Part shown: positions 7,338 to 15,968 of the stretch, piece after piece
How the letters are laid out: every line of letters starts with the position of its first letter
Position numbering within the stretch: position 1 is the stretch's first letter
Assembly: GCF_016411865.1 (NCBI RefSeq)
Contig: NZ_JAEKJA010000021.1
Span: 1 to 64,000 of the forward strand
Length of the DNA stretch: 64,000 nucleotides
Reading direction: 5' to 3'
Source: Acuticoccus mangrovi
Lineage (GTDB): Bacteria > Pseudomonadota > Alphaproteobacteria > Rhizobiales > Amorphaceae
Translations under genes and position numbers: made by a program
Notes under the pieces: model-generated
Seen by the model: only the letters and a program-made list of their open reading frames with translations
The model's database searches: none
Told to the model about the DNA's origin: nothing

Positions 7338-9572
7338 ATGGCGGAATTCATCGTCGACACGCTGGCGGACGAAATGGATGGGGCGGGGGTCGGTAGCGGC
7401 ACCTCGCTGCGCGAGGCGATCGCGCTCGCCAACGCCGCGACCGGCGCCGACACCATCCGCTTCGCCGACGGGGTGGCGGGCGGCACCGTCACGCTGACCC
7501 TCGGCGAGATCGCCGTGACCGACACGCTCACCCTCGACGGGGCGGACGCCACCGGCGGCCGGACCACCGTCGACGGCAACGGGGACGCGATCTTCGAGGT
7601 CTCCGGCGCCGATCTTGCGATCACCACCATGGAGCTCACCGGCGCGGTCGGCCGCGCCGTCGACATGACGGGCGGGCATTTGACGATCACCGACTCCCGC
7701 TTTTCCGACAACGCGGGAGACTCGGGCGCCGCGATCAGGTTGCGCAACGGCGAGGCGCTGATCGTCGAGAGCTCCGAATTCGTCGGCAACACCTCAGAGG
7801 GAAATGGTGGTGCGATCTACGTCGACGCCGACGAGGCGACGATCCGCAACAGCACGTTTGTGGAGAACAGCGCGACATCGGGTGGCGGCATCTACGCGCC
7901 CACCGGAACGGTCCTCATCGAGGGGTCGACGTTTGAAGAAAACGCCGCCAGCAACACCGGCGGCGGCGTCTCATTCGGCGGGGCGTACCGAAATATCGAA
8001 CTGTCGATCACCGACAGCGTCTTCGAGGGCAACGAGGCGGCGACCGGCGGTGGGCTTTACGTCGGGTCGGGAGATGCGCAGCTCGAGGGCGTCGTCGTCA
8101 CCGGCAACCATGCGTCGGCGGAGACGTCTTCCGGATCGCGGGCCGGCAAGGGCGGCGGGATCGCGCTCTACGACTATCGCGCGGCTTCCTCTGTCACGAT
8201 CACCGATTCAGATATTAGTAGAAATAGTTCTGATGTAACTGGGGGTGGAATTTGGGAAAATATAGCTTTCTCCATCGAATCTACGACGATTTCCAACAAT
8301 TTGTCGGTAGAAGGTGGTGGGATTTATGCGTATGAAACTATTGTTTCCAGTGATAATATTTACCAAGCGAACGTGGCTGAGGTATCCGGTGGCTCGATAT
8401 TTCTTAACCGGACATCCGCAACGTTCACCGACGATACCTTCGTCGACAACGAGGCCGGTGAGTCCGGGGGCGTGATCTATCAGTGGGGCTCGGCGCAGTA
8501 CTCCGGCGTGACGATCGCGGACAATCGGGCCGGTCTGTACGGTGGTGCGATCGATCAAAGGTGGGGCTCCCTGGTACTCTCCGAATCGGAGATCACGGGC
8601 AACAGGGCGGGCGAAAGCGGCGGTGCCATCTATGCCGTGCGCAATGCCGATGCCACCACCATCACCGACACCACCTTCGACGACAATGTCGGCAGCCGCC
8701 TCGACCTTTTCGAGTCGGTCGGTTCGAGCATCGGCCGCCCGTCCCTCACCATCCAAGGGGTGGACTTCGGCGGGGCCGTGCTCGAGACGGATAGTTCCGG
8801 CTTCGTCGTCGGCGACGAGGACGGCAACGTCATCGTGCTGGGCCCGGGGCCCGACTCCATCCTTGGCGAAGGGGGGGACGATGAGCTCTCGGGCCGAGAT
8901 GGCGACGACAAGCTCCTCGGGGGTGACGGGGACGACACCGTCGATGGCGGCCGGGGCGCCGATCAGATCCGTGCCGGGGCCGGCGATGACAGGGTGTTCG
9001 GCAGGACCGACGACGACACCATCGCCGGCCAGAACGGGGACGACACGATCGGTGCCGGCGATGGCGCCGACACCGTCAGCGGGGGTGCCGGCCGCGACCT
9101 GATCGTCGGCCAGGACGGTGACGACTTCATCGACGGCGGCGGGGCGGCCGATACCGTCGCCGGTGACGACGGCGACGACACGGTGCGCGGCGGCAATGGG
9201 CGCGATGTCGTCGACGGCGGCAGCGGCGACGATGCGGTGATCGGCGACGACGGCGACGACTGGTTGAGCGGCGGGGCCGGGAACGACATGATCATCGGCG
9301 GTTCGGGCAACGACACGCTCGATGCGACCGACGGCTTCGACACGCTGACCGGCGGCACCGGGGCGGACCTCTTTCTTCTCTCCGACAACGGCCAGCTGAC
9401 GGTCATCCGCGACTTCGAGCTCGGGGAGGACAAGATCGGCTTCGACGGGGGCGTGCACTACGACGAGCTGATCTTCGACGGCAACAAGCTGCGCGTCTAT
9501 GGCGAGATCGTCGCCGTGATGCCGGGGGTCGACACGCGCGAGATGACCGAAAGCGACTTCGTGTTCTTCTGA
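7338..9572 (+). CDS. CSLREA domain, parallel beta-helix and RTX-repeat secreted protein
   Basis: A 744-residue probable secreted or surface protein. A CSLREA-type motif lies near the N-terminus (TSLREAIALANA, residues 22-33). Residues about 80-470 are degenerate parallel beta-helix repeats of the polymorphic-outer-membrane-protein kind (repeated GGGIY, GGAI, FxxN). Residues about 500-675 are calcium-binding RTX nonapeptides (GGDGDDTVDGG type, more than a dozen). The last 70 residues (VIRDFELGEDKIGFD to VFF) resemble a type I secretion signal. No Sec signal is visible, consistent with type I export. The ribosome site is GGGAG upstream of 7338. An AT-rich stretch at about 8205-8405 differs from the rest of the gene. 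No secretion ATPase or HlyD gene is nearby. Confidence 0.9.
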   Translation: MAEFIVDTLADEMDGAGVGSGTSLREAIALANAATGADTIRFADGVAGGTVTLTLGEIAVTDTLTLDGADATGGRTTVDGNGDAIFEVSGADLAITTMELTGAVGRAVDMTGGHLTITDSRFSDNAGDSGAAIRLRNGEALIVESSEFVGNTSEGNGGAIYVDADEATIRNSTFVENSATSGGGIYAPTGTVLIEGSTFEENAASNTGGGVSFGGAYRNIELSITDSVFEGNEAATGGGLYVGSGDAQLEGVVVTGNHASAETSSGSRAGKGGGIALYDYRAASSVTITDSDISRNSSDVTGGGIWENIAFSIESTTISNNLSVEGGGIYAYETIVSSDNIYQANVAEVSGGSIFLNRTSATFTDDTFVDNEAGESGGVIYQWGSAQYSGVTIADNRAGLYGGAIDQRWGSLVLSESEITGNRAGESGGAIYAVRNADATTITDTTFDDNVGSRLDLFESVGSSIGRPSLTIQGVDFGGAVLETDSSGFVVGDEDGNVIVLGPGPDSILGEGGDDELSGRDGDDKLLGGDGDDTVDGGRGADQIRAGAGDDRVFGRTDDDTIAGQNGDDTIGAGDGADTVSGGAGRDLIVGQDGDDFIDGGGAADTVAGDDGDDTVRGGNGRDVVDGGSGDDAVIGDDGDDWLSGGAGNDMIIGGSGNDTLDATDGFDTLTGGTGADLFLLSDNGQLTVIRDFELGEDKIGFDGGVHYDELIFDGNKLRVYGEIVAVMPGVDTREMTESDFVFF

Positions 9573-9600
9573 CCGGCGGGCGCCGCCTGCCGTGCCGGCC

Positions 9601-10389
9601 TCACGCCTTGCGGGCGGAGCGCCACTTGGCGGCGAAGGTGGCGAGGAGGACGCCCGTCGTCACGAGCGCGATGAGGATGGTCGAGGCGGCGTTGATCTCC
9701 GGCGAGACGCCGAGGCGGACGGCGGAGAAGATGCGCATCGGCAGCGTGGTGGAGCCGGGGCCGCTGGTGAAGCTCGCGATCACCAGATCGTCGAGCGACA
9801 GCGTGAAGGCGAGGAGCCAGCCGGCGACGATCGCGGGGGCGATCAGCGGCAGCGTCACCAGCACGAAGGCCTGCCACGCCGGGGCGCCGAGGTCCTGCGC
9901 CGCCTCCTCCAGCGACAGGTCGAGCGCGGTCAGGCGCGACTGCACCACCACCGCCACGAAGCAGAGCGAGAAGGTGGTGTGGGCGATGGTGATCGTCCAG
10001 AAGCCGCGGTCGAAGCCGATGGCGACGAAGAGCAGCAGCATCGACAGGCCGGTGATCACCTCCGGCATGACGAGGGGGGCGTAGGTCATCGCCCGCAGCA
10101 GCGAGTGGCCGGGCAGGGTGCGGGCGCGGTTGAGCGCGATCGCCGCCAGCGTGCCGAGCACGGCCGACAGCGTCGCCGTGACGAAGCCGACCGAGAGCGA
10201 CACCCAGGCGGCGTCGAGGAGCTGCTTGTTGCGCCAGAGCTCGCCGTACCACTTGACGGAGAAGCCGCCCCACACCGTGACGAGCTGCGAGGCGTTGAAG
10301 GAGAAGATCACCAGGATGATGATGGGCAGGTAGAGGAAGGTGAAGCCGAGGGTGAGCGACACGGCGTTGATCGTCGTAAAGCGGATCAT
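9601..10389 (-). CDS. Spermidine/putrescine-type ABC transporter permease (PotC/PotI-like)
   Basis: A 262-residue inner-membrane permease with six predicted helices. The first, beginning near residue 8 (TLGFTFLYLPIIILVIFSF), is typical of PotC/PotI. The EAA loop is EEAAQDLGAPAWQAFVLVTLP. The start at 10389 overlaps the stop of the partner permease gene (ATGA). It is the last gene of a four-gene operon and converges on the CSLREA gene with only 28 bases between stops. Confidence 0.93.
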   Translation of the reverse strand: MIRFTTINAVSLTLGFTFLYLPIIILVIFSFNASQLVTVWGGFSVKWYGELWRNKQLLDAAWVSLSVGFVTATLSAVLGTLAAIALNRARTLPGHSLLRAMTYAPLVMPEVITGLSMLLLFVAIGFDRGFWTITIAHTTFSLCFVAVVVQSRLTALDLSLEEAAQDLGAPAWQAFVLVTLPLIAPAIVAGWLLAFTLSLDDLVIASFTSGPGSTTLPMRIFSAVRLGVSPEINAASTILIALVTTGVLLATFAAKWRSARKA

Positions 10390-11315
10390 CGTTCTCGCCC
10401 CGCCTCCCGCCATTGGGCGCGCTGGAAGAGGGTGAGCGGCACCACCAGCACCAGGAGGAGCACGATGGCGACGGCGCTCGCGAGCGGCCAGTCGCGGTTG
10501 AGGAAGAACTCGTCCCACAGCGTCTGGCCGATCATCAGCGTGTCGGAGCCGCCGAGGAGGCTCGGAATGACGAACTCTCCCACCGCCGGAATGAAGACGA
10601 GCAGGCAGCCGGCGAGGATGCCGGGCACGGAGAGGCGCACGGTGACCTGCCAGAAGGCGAGCCAAGGCGGGCTGCCGAGGTCGGCCGCGGCCTCGAGCAG
10701 CGCCGGGTCCTGCCGCTCCAGCGAGGCGTAGAGCGGCAGGATCATGAACGGCAGATAGGCGTAGACGATGCCGATGATCACCGCGATGTTGGTGTTCAAG
10801 ATGGTGAGCGGCTCGCTGATGAGGCCGATCTGGGTGAGCGCGGCGTTGAGCAGCCCGTCGCGCTTCAGGATGCCGATCCAGGCGTAGACGCGGATCAGGA
10901 AGCTCGTCCAGAAGGGCAGGATCACCATGGCGACGACGAGCGGGCGCCAGCGCTCCGGCACCCGCGCCATGGCGTAGGCGATGGGGTAGCCGACGAGGAG
11001 GGTGATCGCCGTCGACAGCGCCGCGATGCGCGCCGAGGAGAGGTAGGCGCGCCAGTAGAGGGCGTCCTCGGTGAGGAAGGCGAAGTTGTAGAGGGTGAGC
11101 GCGCGCAGCCGCTCGAGGAGATCGCCGACGCCGCCGATGCCCTCGAAGGTCGGCGCGTAGGGCGGCATCGCCACCACCGCCTCCGACAGCGAGATCTTGA
11201 GGACGATGAGGAAGGGCACCAGGAAGAAGGCGAGGAGCCAGAGGAAGGGGAGCACGGCGACGAGATTCGCCGGCGCCCGCCAGCCTCGGCGCACTGTGGG
11301 GGGCGGCGTCGTCAC
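10386..11315 (-). CDS. Spermidine/putrescine-type ABC transporter permease (PotB/PotH-like), GTG start
   Basis: A 309-residue permease. The GTG at 11315 is chosen because it overlaps the stop of the ATPase gene as GTGA and gives the normal N-terminus (VTTPPPTVRRGW, then a helix from about residue 18). The EAA loop is EAAADLGSPPWLAFWQVTV. It partners the PotC-like subunit. The longer open frame upstream is a shadow of the ATPase gene. Confidence 0.92.
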   Translation of the reverse strand: MTTPPPTVRRGWRAPANLVAVLPFLWLLAFFLVPFLIVLKISLSEAVVAMPPYAPTFEGIGGVGDLLERLRALTLYNFAFLTEDALYWRAYLSSARIAALSTAITLLVGYPIAYAMARVPERWRPLVVAMVILPFWTSFLIRVYAWIGILKRDGLLNAALTQIGLISEPLTILNTNIAVIIGIVYAYLPFMILPLYASLERQDPALLEAAADLGSPPWLAFWQVTVRLSVPGILAGCLLVFIPAVGEFVIPSLLGGSDTLMIGQTLWDEFFLNRDWPLASAVAIVLLLVLVVPLTLFQRAQWREAGRER

Positions 11316-12448
11316 CGGTCGAGGAAGAGGGCGTCGGCGGCGTGGAAGGTCAGCACCACGCGCTCGCCGATGTCGATCGGAAGGGCCGCCTGCCGGCGGC
11401 TGTTGGCGAGCTTCACCTTCACCATCGGCCCTCCGTCGGTGGCGACGCGGTAGAGGGTGTCCTCGCCCATGTAGGCGGCGTCGGTGACGGTGCCGGTGGC
11501 GACGTTGTCGGCCGTGGGGGCGTGGCCGTTGGTGCGGCGCATCGCGACCTTCTCGGGCCGCACCGCCACGGCGCCGCGGGTGCCGACCGGCGCGCAGCCC
11601 TCCGCCGGCACGCGCAGCGGCGTCACCATGCCGTCCGCCGCCACCTCGGCGAAGCCGTCGACGAGGCGCGTCACGCTGCCGTCGAAGAGGTTGATCTCGC
11701 CGATGAAGCCGGCGACGGCGCGCGAGGCCGGCGTCTCGTAGATCTCCGTCGGCCCGGCCACCTGCTCGATGCGGCCGTCGCGCATCACGGCGATGCGGTC
11801 GGCGAGCACCATCGCCTCGTCCTGGTCGTGGGTGACGACGCAGAAGGTGATGCCGAGCCGGCGCTGGATGGAGGTGAGTTCGAACTGGGTCTCGCCGCGC
11901 AGCTTCTTGTCGAGCGCGGCGAGCGGCTCGTCGAGAAGGAGGATGCGCGGCGACTTCGCCAGCGCCCGGGCGAGGGCGACGCGCTGGCGCTGACCGCCGG
12001 AGAGCTGGTGCGGCTTGCGCCGCGCCTGGGCGGTGAGCTGCACGAGGTCCAGCATCTCGGCCACGCGGCGCTTGATCTCGGCCGCCCCGAGCCCCTCGCG
12101 CCGCAGCCCGAAGGCGATGTTGTCCCACACCGAAAGGTGCGGGAAGAGGGCGTAGGACTGAAACATCATGTTGGTGGGGCGGCGGTGGGCCGGCACGTCG
12201 TTGATCACCGCCCCGTCGAGGAGAATGCGCCCCTCCGTCGGCGTCTCGAAGCCGGCGAGGAGGCGCATCAACGTGGTCTTGCCGCAGCCCGACGGGCCGA
12301 GCAGGGCGAAGAACTCGCCGGCGTGGATGTCGAGCGTCAGATCGTCGACGGCGACGACGGAGCCGAAGCGCTTCGTCACCCCCTCGAAGCGGATCAGCGG
12401 GGGGGCCGGCACCACCACCGGCGTGGTCAGCGTCGCCGCTTCGCTCAT
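11312..12448 (-). CDS. Spermidine/putrescine-type ABC transporter ATP-binding protein (PotA/PotG-like)
   Basis: A 378-residue ATPase. Walker A GPSGCGKTT is at residues 51-59, the Q-loop is in [11 protein letters not shown], the signature is LSGGQRQRV and Walker B is ILLLDEPLAALD. A C-terminal TOBE regulatory domain follows (about 290-375, including VAVRPEKVAMRR). It energises the PotBC-like permeases downstream. It lies 30 bases after the binding-protein gene. Confidence 0.95.
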   Translation of the reverse strand: MSEAATLTTPVVVPAPPLIRFEGVTKRFGSVVAVDDLTLDIHAGEFFALLGPSGCGKTTLMRLLAGFETPTEGRILLDGAVINDVPAHRRPTNMMFQSYALFPHLSVWDNIAFGLRREGLGAAEIKRRVAEMLDLVQLTAQARRKPHQLSGGQRQRVALARALAKSPRILLLDEPLAALDKKLRGETQFELTSIQRRLGITFCVVTHDQDEAMVLADRIAVMRDGRIEQVAGPTEIYETPASRAVAGFIGEINLFDGSVTRLVDGFAEVAADGMVTPLRVPAEGCAPVGTRGAVAVRPEKVAMRRTNGHAPTADNVATGTVTDAAYMGEDTLYRVATDGGPMVKVKLANSRRQAALPIDIGERVVLTFHAADALFLDR

Positions 12449-12478
12449 CGCCCGCCCTCCCGAGAGGCCGTCAGCATG

Positions 12479-13564
12479 CTATTGGCCGGTCTTGATGCGC
12501 GTCCACTCCCGCGTGGCGACGCGCTGCACCCGGGGCGGCAGCTCGGTGGTGGTGAACAGCGTCTCCTGCACCTCGTCGGGCGGGTAGACGGCGGGGTCGC
12601 CCAACACGCCCTCGTCGACGAACTCGCGCGAGGCGGCGTTGGCGTTGGCGTAGTTCACGTAGTTGGTGGCCTTGGCGATCACCTCCGGCCGCAGGATGAA
12701 GTCGATGAACTTCAGCGCGTTGTCCATGTGCGGCGCGTCGGCGGGGATCGCCATCATGTCGAACCACATGGGCGCCCCTTCCTTGGGGATCGAATAGACG
12801 ACGGTGACGCCGTTGTCGGCCTCGTCGGCCCGGTCGCGCGCCTGGAGGACGTCGCCCGACCAGCCGACGGCGAGGCAGATGTCGCCGTTCGCCAGCGCGT
12901 TGATGTACTCGGAGGAATCGAATTTCTGGACGAACGGGCGGATCTTGGCGACGAGCTCGGCGCCGGCGCGGATGTCGTTGGGGTCCTTGGAGTTGGGGTC
13001 GAGGCCGAGATAGTTCATGGCGATGGGCAGAACGTCGGACTGGGCGTCGAGCACGTGGATGCCGCAGTCGGCGAACTTCGACACGACGTCGGGATCGAAC
13101 AGCATGTCCCAGGAATCGACCGGCGCGTCCGGCATCCGCTCCAGGATCTTTTCCTCGACATAGCCGAGGCCGGTGGTGCCCCACATGTAGGGAATGGCGT
13201 ACTCGAGGCCCGGGTCGTAGGTCGCCGTCTCCTTGGTGATCTTGTCCCAGAGGTTGCCGAGATTGCTGAGCTTCGACTTGTCGAGCGGGGCGAACACGCC
13301 GGCGCGGATCTGGCGGGAGAGGAAGTAGGCGGTCGGCACCACCACGTCGTAGCCGGTGGAGCCGGCGAGCAGCTTCGCTTCGACGAATTCGTTGGAATCG
13401 AACACGTCGTAGCGGACTTCGATGCCGGTTTCGGCGGTGAAGTCCCCGAGCACCGACTCGTCGATATAGTCGGACCAGTTGTAGACGTTGACGACCTCCT
13501 GCCCCGCGGCGGGTGCGACAAGAAGCGCCGTCAGCGATGCGGCGACTGCAAGCCTTGCAAACAT
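12479..13564 (-). CDS. Polyamine-type ABC transporter substrate-binding protein (PotF/PotD-like)
   Basis: A 361-residue periplasmic protein. AGGAGG upstream supports the start at 13564, and a signal peptide ends near residue 21. The mature N-terminus has NVYNWSDYID, the hallmark of PotF/PotD, and VGWSGDVLQA and AMNYLGLDPNS are also typical. The likely ligand is putrescine or spermidine, inferred from the family. It is the first gene of the operon; the longer open frame upstream has no support. Confidence 0.94.
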   Translation of the reverse strand: MFARLAVAASLTALLVAPAAGQEVVNVYNWSDYIDESVLGDFTAETGIEVRYDVFDSNEFVEAKLLAGSTGYDVVVPTAYFLSRQIRAGVFAPLDKSKLSNLGNLWDKITKETATYDPGLEYAIPYMWGTTGLGYVEEKILERMPDAPVDSWDMLFDPDVVSKFADCGIHVLDAQSDVLPIAMNYLGLDPNSKDPNDIRAGAELVAKIRPFVQKFDSSEYINALANGDICLAVGWSGDVLQARDRADEADNGVTVVYSIPKEGAPMWFDMMAIPADAPHMDNALKFIDFILRPEVIAKATNYVNYANANAASREFVDEGVLGDPAVYPPDEVQETLFTTTELPPRVQRVATREWTRIKTGQ

Positions 13565-13678
13565 AGTCCCTCCTATCCTTGGCCAGCCCGGCGTCACGGA
13601 CGGGGCGCGCGAGCGAAGACTGGCATGCGTCCGCGACGGAGAAAAGCCGAACGGCGCGTCATCGGTGGCTGATAAACT

Positions 13679-13805
13679 GGGCAGGCGGCGGTTGGTGCCC
13701 CAGCTGTCATTGGGGGAATGGGAATTGGTGCACAGGATGGCGAGAACGCTCTCGCCGTTCGTGCTATCGAACGCGCCGACGAGCGCCGCCAACCGCCGCC
13801 CGCCC
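13679..13805 (+). ncRNA. Candidate structured 5' leader of mgtE (possible riboswitch)
   Basis: A closing stem pairs 13679-13695 with 13789-13805 (16 of 17 pairs). Three hairpins lie inside it: CCCCA/TGGGG (13698-13702 with 13711-13715), a perfect 7-bp stem with ACGC loop (13739-13745 with 13750-13756) and, directly abutting it, GTTCG/CGAAC (13757-13761 with 13768-13772). The 3' strand of the closing stem continues into CCC-TTCG-GGG, so it could instead pair with 13808-13818, giving mutually exclusive folds 20-30 bases before the start of mgtE. I could not match it to the M-box or another named class. A metal-sensing role is inference from the gene downstream. Confidence 0.5.
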
Positions 13806-13837
13806 TTCGGGGGGAGCGGTCGAAGCTGGGATGGGGA

Positions 13838-15208
13838 ATGGCCGAAGCGAACATCGAGCCGGAAGAGACGCTCACCGACGAGATGCGCGAGGAAGCTGCC
13901 GCCCTGATCGAGGCGGAGGACGCGCTGGGGCTCGTCGCGCTCGTGGAGCCGCTGCACGCGAGCGACGTCGCCGATCTCCTCGGCCGGCTGTCGCCCGACG
14001 AGCGCAGCGCCTTCGTGCGCCTGCTCGGTGCCGACTTCGACTTCGCCGTGCTCACCGAGCTCGAAGAGCCGGTGCGCCTGCAGATCTTGTCGGAGCTCGA
14101 TCCGAAGGCGGTGGCCGACGGCCTCGCCGACCTCGATTCCGACGATGCCGTCTACATTCTGGAGGACCTCGACGAGGCCCAGTCGGAGGCGATCCTCGCC
14201 CAGCTCCCCTTCGCCATGCGCCACCGCCTCAAGCGGTCGCTGGACTTTCCGGAGGAGAGCGCCGGACGGCGGATGCAGACCGACTTCGTCGCGATGCCGC
14301 CGTTCTGGACCGTGGGCCAGGTGATCGACACCTTGCGCGAAGAGGAGGACCTGCCGGACGAGTTCACCGAGATCTTCGTGGTGGACGCGGCCTTCCGCCT
14401 GCTCGGCACGGTCAAGCTCAACCACCTGCTGCGCACGCGTCGCCCGGTGAAGATCACCGACATCATGGACGCGGAACCGCGCACCATCCGCGCCGACGAG
14501 GACCAGGAGGAGGCGGCCCGCCTGTTCCAGCGCTACGACCTCCTGTCGGCCGCCGTCGTCGACGAGGGCGACCGGCTCGTCGGCATCCTCACCATCGACG
14601 ACATCGTCGACGTGATCGAGGCGGAGGCGGACGAGGACATCCGCGCCCTCGCCGGGGCCGGCGACGCGGAGCTGTCCGACACGCCGTGGTACGTCGCCCG
14701 CACGCGCATCCCCTGGCTGATGATCAACATGGGCACCGCCTTCCTCGCCTCCGGCGTGATCGCCCTCTTCGACGACACCATCGCCGCCATGGTGGCGCTG
14801 GCGATCCTGATGCCGGTGGTGACCGCGCTCGGCGGCAATGCCGGCATCCAGGCGATGACGGTGACGGTGCGCGCCATCTCCCAGCGCCAGATCACCAAGC
14901 GCAATCTCATACGCGTCGTCGGGCGCGAGGTGGTGGTGGCGCTGATGAACGGCGGGGCGGTGGCGATCGCGGTGGGCTTCGCCGCGGGCGTCGCCTTCGG
15001 CAACGTCCAGCTCGGGCTGGTGATCGCGACGGCGATCGTCTTCAACATCCTCTGTGCCGGCTTCTTCGGCACGACGATGCCGATGCTGCTCGACCGGGTC
15101 GGGATCGACCCCGCCGTCGCCTCGTCCGTGTTCCTGACGACGCTGACGGACGTCATCGGCTTCTTCGCCTTCCTCGCCCTCGCGAAGTGGTGGTTCGGGC
15201 TCGCCTGA
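13838..15208 (+). CDS. mgtE: Magnesium transporter MgtE
   Basis: A 456-residue Mg2+ channel/transporter. An N-terminal superhelical domain (about residues 15-130, with HASDVADLLGRL and LDSDDAVYILEDL) precedes two CBS domains (about 140-260, including VGILTIDDIVDVIEAEADEDI). Five transmembrane helices follow (about 290-455), with the conserved pore motif MPVVTALGGNAGIQA. The start at 13838 gives the usual MgtE length; the open frame runs 40 codons further upstream, but that stretch coincides with a highly structured leader. In characterised MgtE proteins the cytosolic domains close the pore when Mg2+ is high. Confidence 0.95.
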   Translation: MAEANIEPEETLTDEMREEAAALIEAEDALGLVALVEPLHASDVADLLGRLSPDERSAFVRLLGADFDFAVLTELEEPVRLQILSELDPKAVADGLADLDSDDAVYILEDLDEAQSEAILAQLPFAMRHRLKRSLDFPEESAGRRMQTDFVAMPPFWTVGQVIDTLREEEDLPDEFTEIFVVDAAFRLLGTVKLNHLLRTRRPVKITDIMDAEPRTIRADEDQEEAARLFQRYDLLSAAVVDEGDRLVGILTIDDIVDVIEAEADEDIRALAGAGDAELSDTPWYVARTRIPWLMINMGTAFLASGVIALFDDTIAAMVALAILMPVVTALGGNAGIQAMTVTVRAISQRQITKRNLIRVVGREVVVALMNGGAVAIAVGFAAGVAFGNVQLGLVIATAIVFNILCAGFFGTTMPMLLDRVGIDPAVASSVFLTTLTDVIGFFAFLALAKWWFGLA

Positions 15209-15249
15209 GGAGACGGGCGGGGCCCAATGCGCAATATCGGTCCGGCGGG

Positions 15250-15822
15250 TCAGGCCCCGGCCGTGTCGAGATCCGCCTCGGCCGCCGGGGCGGGATGCGG
15301 CGCGGCGTCGTTCCCGTCGTCCGCCTCGTCGTCCGTCCGGTCGGCAGCGGCCTCCGGTGCGTCGGCGTCCGGCGCGGCGTCGATGACGCTCGACGCGTCG
15401 GTGGTGGCGCTCGACGCATCGTCGACGGCATCATAGGCGTCGTCCGCGTCCTCCTCCGGTTGCGGCGTGGCGATGCCGTAGGCCGCGCCGCCGGGCTCGG
15501 CGACGAGGGCGATCCGGCCGATGTTCGGCACGTCGAAGGGCTGGCGGATCACCGTGCCGCCCGTCTCGATCACCGCCTCGACGGCGGCGTCGACGTCCGG
15601 CACCACGATGTAGGTCAGCCAATGGGGCATGACGTTCTGGCCGAGCACGCTGCGGGGCATCAGGCCGGCGACCGGCTCGCCGTCGACCTCGGCCACCCAA
15701 TAGGTGTCCTCGCCCATCGCGAGGGCCGTGAACGTCCACCCGGCGATGGCCTTGTAGTGCGCCATCGCCGCTTCCACATCGTCGGTTGCGAGTTCCGACC
15801 AGCAGATCCTCCCATGGGCCAT
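15250..15822 (-). CDS. VOC (glyoxalase/bleomycin resistance) family protein with acidic C-terminal tail
   Basis: A 190-residue protein. Residues 1-120 form a VOC fold (start GRICWSEL, later GGTVIRQPFDVPNIGRIALVAEPGG). These domains bind a metal and a small molecule, but the substrate is not predictable. The last 70 residues are an unusual low-complexity tail of Ala and Asp/Glu, probably disordered. The start at 15822 has GGAGA upstream and the family N-terminus. It is transcribed away from the OxyR-like regulator gene, so the two may share a control region (15823-15968). Confidence 0.85.
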   Translation of the reverse strand: MAHGRICWSELATDDVEAAMAHYKAIAGWTFTALAMGEDTYWVAEVDGEPVAGLMPRSVLGQNVMPHWLTYIVVPDVDAAVEAVIETGGTVIRQPFDVPNIGRIALVAEPGGAAYGIATPQPEEDADDAYDAVDDASSATTDASSVIDAAPDADAPEAAADRTDDEADDGNDAAPHPAPAAEADLDTAGA

Positions 15823-15968
15823 GCCGGTTGTCTCCGATCGTCTTGCCACCTCGACGCACCATAGCGTCACAATTCGGCCATGGTCGAGCACCCCTCGACA
15901 GAGCGATCGATAACGCCTATCAAAATGGCAGCTCCAGTAAAGGCAACATCAATGCGCGACATCACGTC

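Noticed and set aside
9573-9600. Terminator between the RTX gene and the polyamine operon
   Set aside because: A GC-rich partial palindrome is present, but there is no clear stem-plus-T-run on either strand.
13718-13837. 40-codon N-terminal extension of MgtE
   Set aside because: Not present in typical MgtE proteins and coincides with a strongly paired leader; the start at 13838 gives normal length.
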